Assembly: GCF_030272615.1 (NCBI RefSeq)
Contig: NC_081412.1
Coordinates: 39,424,791-39,488,790 of the forward strand
Direction of reading: 5' to 3'
DNA from: Cryptomeria japonica
Taxonomy: Eukaryota > Streptophyta > Pinopsida > Cupressales > Cupressaceae
DNA length: 64,000 nt
Position numbers and translations under genes: made by a program. Below, in pieces: positions 58,681 through 64,000 of this stretch. Under the pieces are notes generated by a model. The model did not search any database. It was not told the origin of the DNA and worked only from the letters and a program-made list of their open reading frames with translations. Every line of letters begins with the position of its first letter. Position 1 is the stretch's first letter.

Positions 58681-59276
58681 TAATTTAGCAAGTAATAATT
58701 TACAACATAAATATTTTTTAATGGATTATTCAAACTTAATACTTATTTGTTAAAAGATGGATCATGAATTAATGATGTTCAAAGGTTGTGTATTTTTGTA
58801 TTATTGATGGTAAAGATAAAACTTATATTAGTAATTGTTCTATAGCTATGAATTCTATATAAACGTTTTAAAGGATTGACATGGAAAAGATCTAGATTTA
58901 TTAAAATATCACTTAGACCTTTTTAAGTTAGAAGATGGTTCGTAAGCTAACTATTAGAATAGAATGATATAGGAAAGGATATTAGTCTTAATCACAATGT
59001 AAGGTACCTTTTAATGTGGTCAAATCAAGAGATGTTAAAATTAGGCTCATGTTGAATTGATTGAATTTGAGGGATAAAGGATTCGGTTCTTTTTTCATTT
59101 TCTAATAGTTAAGTTTGCTACAAAGTTTTTTTTTAGATCAATATCAATGGGGTTTTGGTTGATCATATGGAATAGATTAGTGAAACTTTATTAAATGTTA
59201 ATCAAGATTTATAGTTTACAAGTGATGAGAACTCTATTTTTTGTAATAATAGAGAAATTATGAAGTGTCATAAATT

Positions 59277-61945
59277 GTATCCTCATACAATTCAAACTCA
59301 CTAGGAGCTCACTTAGGTGTTTTTCCCTTAATGACTCTAATTCTGACTAATTATGCTCAAGCCATTGACAGATATGGAAGCTCAACATCCTTCCAATCTC
59401 CTTGAACTTGAATTCAACCTAGGAGGTTAAGACTAAGGTGCCTAGTGCTACAGTATAGTCAAAATGGGCCCAAATTTGAACCCTCAATAGTCATAAGTTG
59501 GTTGACTAAATGTTAGCCTTCTTCAAATTTTAAACATGTTCCATGAGATTTAGTATAAAATCAAGTCTCACCCCCTCATTTGAAACATATCTCTCATCTC
59601 TCACATCCTAATTCAAGTATCATCAAGCAAGTTTCAATTGAGCAAGCAACCAGGCATCTTCACGATAATGAAGGAGAAAGAAAGTATTCAAGTTGGCATC
59701 CATGATCAAGTTTATGTGTTTCCTCCATGAGTGAAGACATGCATGAACTCTCGCATAGAAATATCAACAATTCATGAAACTTCAAGGAAAGAAGGTCACA
59801 ACAAAGTTAAAATATGTCACTTCATCATTTCCTTAAGGTTTTCAACCTTTGTCCTACAAGGTTAATCTCTTTTTCAATCAGTCATTGTCATGATGGAGGT
59901 TAATTCCTACCTAGGGTTTGACTTAGGTAAGCCCCTACATAGCCCAACTCCTTTTCTCTCTTTTTAAGTGTGCAAGTGAAAAATTCAATGAAAAAGAGTT
60001 GAAGATCTAGAAAGTACAAATAAAGATACACAATTTCAAATTTGGAACAGGTGAAAAACCCTATATACTATTTAAAATGAAACCATGTTCAACACTTTTT
60101 ACTAAAATTTTGGGAGGATGATCTATAGAGCATCTTGTTTCACATTTCTCACACCTTAGCTTATAAAAACACCCCCTAGACATGTTGGAAACTTGAGTTT
60201 TTGAATTGTGTTGTCATTGATGTCAACCTATCTCGTGGTGGCATTAATGTACTATGTGTTGTAGATGGTCTGGAAGTGAGTTTTTTGATGTTGTTGTGTG
60301 ATTTGGTGGTGATGTTGAGGTGTTTTTGGAAGGTTGGTGTAGTGGAAGTTTTAATATGCAGGAAACAATATTTAATGTCTCAATGGAAGAATGCTTTGTA
60401 TTCCTCTAATTTGTGAAGTTTATGGATTGCGGTTTTGGATATAATGTCTATGATCTAGGTATGATGCACTGTCAGTTTTTCAGGTCCTGTGTTGCTCAGA
60501 TAAAAGATTTGGTTGTTTCTAACAGTGAGACGTGTGTCAAAAATCTAGTCTGGAGTATGCTTGGTGCTTCTTTGATATGCGGATTCAAGTGTTGTGGCTT
60601 GGAGGTCATGTTTATTTGGTTTTTGCAGTGTTCCAGTTCAATTTTTTGGGAGTTGGATGATTTGTAGGGGAAGTTATGTTGTTGTTTTTTTAGTGTTGTT
60701 AGTTGGTTTGGTTTTTGGCTGATCAATGCAGTGTATCTTATTTGGATCATGCTCTTTTGATTTGGATATGCATTGGAGGTTGAGTTTGAATGTTGATATG
60801 GGTCTCATCATGGCATGTGTAGATTCACATTGAGTATTTTCTATTGGAGGATGTTTTTGGGTTGACCAAGTAATGTGCTTTATTGTTTATCTACAGGCTT
60901 TAGTTGATTTTTGATATTAGAGGATGTGTTAGTGTGTGTGGTTCATTACAATCAACTTAGAAGGATGTGTTGTAATGTGTTTGGGTCCCCTTTATGTGTG
61001 TGGTTGTATGAGTTGATGTATGCAATGTATCTGAATTGTTGTGAAGTGGATGCAAATGATATGCAAGTAGATTTGATGCAAAATATAGTTTGTGAAGAGC
61101 TTTGATGATGATATCTTCAATGTGATAGTGTTTTGAGACAAAGGTTGTTGTTAGATGTGTTTTTCATGATGTTGATCACTTGACATAGTGGTTCAAGGAT
61201 AATTACATGCTTAGGAGATCTTGTTCATTTTAATTCATTGATTCTCTATACCTACCAGAAGAAGGTGTATTCCTTTTGGTAGCTTGTACAATCCTTTGTA
61301 TCTTGCCCTAAAGTTGTGTGCCTTAGTTTTGCAAGTCCTATCAGGTGTTGTGAGCTCCTTGGCCTTGAACCTCAACATTGTAATCAGTTATTCATATTGT
61401 GAGTGTGATTCTTATTATGGTTTTTTCATATTTAGGGGTTTCCATGTAAATTTGATGTTATGTGTTTATTGTGCTTTGTACTTTCATGTTTCATAATTGC
61501 AGTAATAAGATAATTGTGGTTTGAAGTTTCAAAGATAAAGATAAAAGTATTTTGATGTCCAAACTGATTCACTCCCCCCCCCATCTTGTGGTGTGTTCAA
61601 CAAGATAGTGGCACCTATCCATAGTGTTTGATACTTTCAAGCTTTGATTGTAGACACAGATTCCTCTCTCTATCTCATTTCCAATTATGAGCTTCTCTTC
61701 TAATTTATAGTTTTGTATCTTCCAGTTTATGTCGTTTCTTGACAAAATCGTTAGTTTTTGCATCATCTATCATTCTATCCTATACAATCATATCAAAATA
61801 AAAAAGAGAATAACCAATCAAAGTGCTCAGCACTCCCAAGGGTCTAAAGTTGGGCCTATTGATTATTTTTAATGAATGTTGATGTGAATTGGTTTGATTC
61901 CTAGTTTGCATGTTTAGACTAGTAAACCCCATTTCCACTAGATTT
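59277..61945 (+). mobile_element. Composite insertion inside LINE-3
   Basis: LINE reverse transcriptase sequence breaks at TAAATT (59271-59276) and resumes at TAAATT (61946-61951), a possible 6-base duplication. The insert is non-coding and has a TATAAAA at 60162. It is itself interrupted by a solo LTR. The class of the outer insert is not recognised. Confidence 0.5.
60183..61602 (+). mobile_element. Solo LTR inside the composite insertion
   Basis: Starts TGTTGGAAACTTGAG and ends GTGTTCAACA, giving the inverted ends TGTTG/CAACA. Flanks AGACA and AGATA are a 5-base duplication with one difference. It is about 1.4 kb, G/T-rich, with a run of C near 61576. The beginning resembles Copia-type LTRs common in conifers, by memory only. 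Confidence 0.62.
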
Positions 61946-62500
61946 TAAATTACTAAAAAGATTATTCCAAGGAAGGTTAATTATATTCATATTATAAAAT
62001 TAGATCATCATTTGACTTTGGATGAGTTAAAAATATTATTAACTCTATGAGTAATGATAAAGCTCCTAATTTTAATGATCTTTGAGCTAAATGCTATAAA
62101 TTTAACAAGTAATGTATTTCTCTAATATTGTTACAGTTATATACATGAAGATTTTTGATGTGGATACTCCTGGTAAGGACATTGATAGGGGATTATTAAA
62201 CTAATCCCTAAGGATGGTGATATATCTTTGGCTAAAAATTAGAGACCTATAACACACATAATGTTTCTTAGTAAATTATTTCTTTTAGGTTAAGATATAT
62301 TTTTCCTTCCACAATTTCTTCTCCTAAACTAATTTTGTTAAAGGGAACTTCATTCTTGAGAACCTTATCACAAGCTAGGAAAGTATGTGTTAGGGTAAGG
62401 ATTCTAGGAAAGATGTTTGTGTGACTCTAGTTGATTTTGCAAAGGCACATTGTTGGCACATTTATTGTAGACCTATGAATAAAGAAGGTATGAGGTTAAG
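61946..62500 (+). pseudogene. LINE-3 reverse transcriptase fragment
   Basis: KKIIPRKVNYIHIIKLDHHL, then SMSNDKAPNFNDL, then GLIKLIPKDGDI-like and RPIT segments appear in correct order for the RVT_1 finger region, across shifting frames. VTLVDFAKAH is the first palm aspartate block. Confidence 0.7.
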
Positions 62501-63161
62501 GAATTTATTCTTACAAGGGGTTTCTCTTAGTATTAAGTGGGTACCTAAAATGTATTGATGTAGTTACAATCCTTGGAAGGTTTTGCTTAGGAAAAATATT
62601 ACTTATGACTTTCGTAAAGGTATGTGAGTGGGTTGGTTTACTTGATGCTAAAATCAAGCATGGTATTGAAAGATATTTGCATTTAAAGGAAAAAAATAGG
62701 GTGGATGAATGTGTTACACATATTTTTTGGCTATATTGTTGACATTTTTTTTATCTTGGTGACTATGATATATTTTACATTTCTACCTTTCCAAAGTGGT
62801 GGGTAAGAAGGCGGTTAAAGTACATAGTTATTGACTTAGTTACGAATATTAACTAAATTATTGAAGTTGAAGAGAAGACTGAGAAGGAGAATAAATTAGA
62901 TGGTGTTGAGTACCTATGTTTTTCAAGTTGAGATGTATTTGTGTTGCTATTTGATATTGTAGTAGTCCTTTTTTATATCTAGAAAACTTAGGTAATCTGG
63001 CATAATGTGTTTTTTATAATTTTGGTACTATGATGGAAATTTGTGCTTGGTTACTACTTTTGTATTTATGCTTGTAATTACTCTTTATAAATTTTATGAT
63101 GATTGATTCTCTTTGATCCATATTTGTAAACTAATTTCTAATGTAAAAAATTCAAAAAAAA

Positions 63162-64000
63162 ACCTTTTTTTTGTTAATACTTGTTTCAAATAATATTGAA
63201 TACAATCCACACTTTGATGCCTCATTTCTTGCCAAATTTATTTGTAACATGGAAATGAGTCTCGTCTAACCTAAAAGGAAAACCCTTTTTTTTGGAAATG
63301 AGATTAAGTGAGTAGAATGTAAGGTTGTTATACTTTTGAGGTGTTGTATTTGAAAACAATGTGCAAATAACATTAACTAGGGCTATCTCGAACTAGCCTA
63401 ACCTTAATTAATAACCACATTAGCCATGAATAACAATTGGACTAAAGGATTGACAAAAAATGTAACTTGGACATATTTAGAACTTTAAAAATGATAAAAT
63501 AGTGTAAATATTGAATGTAAAATTTATTAATAAAGTAGCATCGGATGCACATGCATCAATAAATGGCCTTTATATATTTTGGTTAGAATTTTTTTCTACA
63601 TCTCCTTGTGGATTTTGGAGGTTACTGAACCTAAAGGGAAAGGCTTCCATGTGAAAAATGACCTAATTAACACCATTGTCTAGTTTTGTCCAATCCGACC
63701 AACCACCATGATAACAGTATTCAGGGGAGAAAACTTGTATAGAGAGTAGATATAGACTTGAATTTGTTTAGGGATCTTGTAGATCAATAATTTGTCTCAT
63801 ATTCTAAGAGAAAATAATCAATGGCCAACCAAAAGCATGTAATTGACAACAAAGTTATGAGGTCCTAATGAAAATGAATGAAACATTGCATGTAAGTTCA
63901 AGAGTTGAAATAATTTCACCTAGAAGCTGGAATGATTTAATGATGTAAAATTAATATAAACCAATGATTAAATTATGAGGAAGTATTAAAATGGCTTTTA
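63162..64000. other. AT-rich end of window, no gene recognised
   Basis: Short open frames only. No domain or repeat boundary is supported. Confidence 0.4.

Larger units (their letters stand above)
58000..63161 (+). mobile_element. Decayed L1-type LINE (LINE-3), interrupted
   Basis: The plus strand carries an endonuclease (58000-58680), the reverse transcriptase N-terminal region (58900-59276), then a 2.7-kb insertion. Reverse transcriptase sequence continues at 61946-62500, and a 3' end with AAAAAATTCAAAAAAAAA lies at 63144-63161. Numerous stops and an internal deletion make it a pseudogene. It lies head to head with LINE-2. Confidence 0.75.

Noticed and set aside
1-64000. CRISPR arrays, rRNA and tRNA genes
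   Set aside because: No regularly spaced short palindromic repeats, rRNA blocks or convincing tRNA cloverleaf with intact A and B boxes were seen by eye. A covariance-model scan would be the proper test for small RNAs.

Overview
The window looks like nuclear DNA of a land plant, most probably a gymnosperm (conifer-type) genome. This is inferred from very AT-rich intergenic sequence, dense nested LTR retroelements whose ends begin TGTAGAC, plant L1-type LINEs carrying an RNase H domain, and one intronless DYW-type pentatricopeptide-repeat (PPR) gene whose repeat units are strongly homogenised. The species is not proven from sequence. I saw no rRNA or tRNA gene, no CRISPR array and no prokaryotic operon structure.

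Layout. 1-2300: unassigned, repeat-derived. 2315-26012: a three-level nest. An outer non-autonomous LTR element (5' LTR 2315-3342, 3' LTR 10914-11636 plus 25681-26012) has its 3' LTR split by a roughly 2-kb solo LTR (11637-25680). That solo LTR is itself split by a Helitron-like insertion (12017-19112, with captured gene fragments including an N-acetylglucosamine-kinase-like exon) and by a Copia element (19921-24876, minus strand). 26684-29437: the only intact host gene seen, a 917-residue PLS-class PPR-DYW protein, a predicted organellar C-to-U RNA editing factor. It starts 671 bases after the outer element's 3' LTR.

31438-39440: a gag-only LTR element (minus strand, TSD AGTGG) inserted into a dispersed repeat whose second copy lies at 41105-42270. 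A solo LTR of the same family lies at 49658-50855 in the opposite orientation (TSD GAATG). 43930-45400: nested tandem duplications. 46749-51360: two diverged copies of another LTR plus leader, in tandem, the second interrupted by the solo LTR. 51543-53365 (minus), 55430-57960 (minus) and 58000-63161 (plus): three LINEs or LINE fragments. The two minus-strand ones keep an RNase H domain followed, in the same frame, by a long uncharacterised region. The plus-strand LINE is interrupted by a composite insertion that contains another solo LTR (60183-61602). The rest is AT-rich or low-complexity sequence in which I recognise no gene.

Functionally, the window is one host gene in a mass of dead mobile DNA. 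The observations most worth following are the same-frame extension downstream of RNase H in two LINEs, the Helitron-like capture of kinase exons, the predicted RNA target of the PPR-DYW protein, and a palindromic GTGCAC motif shared by the LTRs and leader of the gag-only family.
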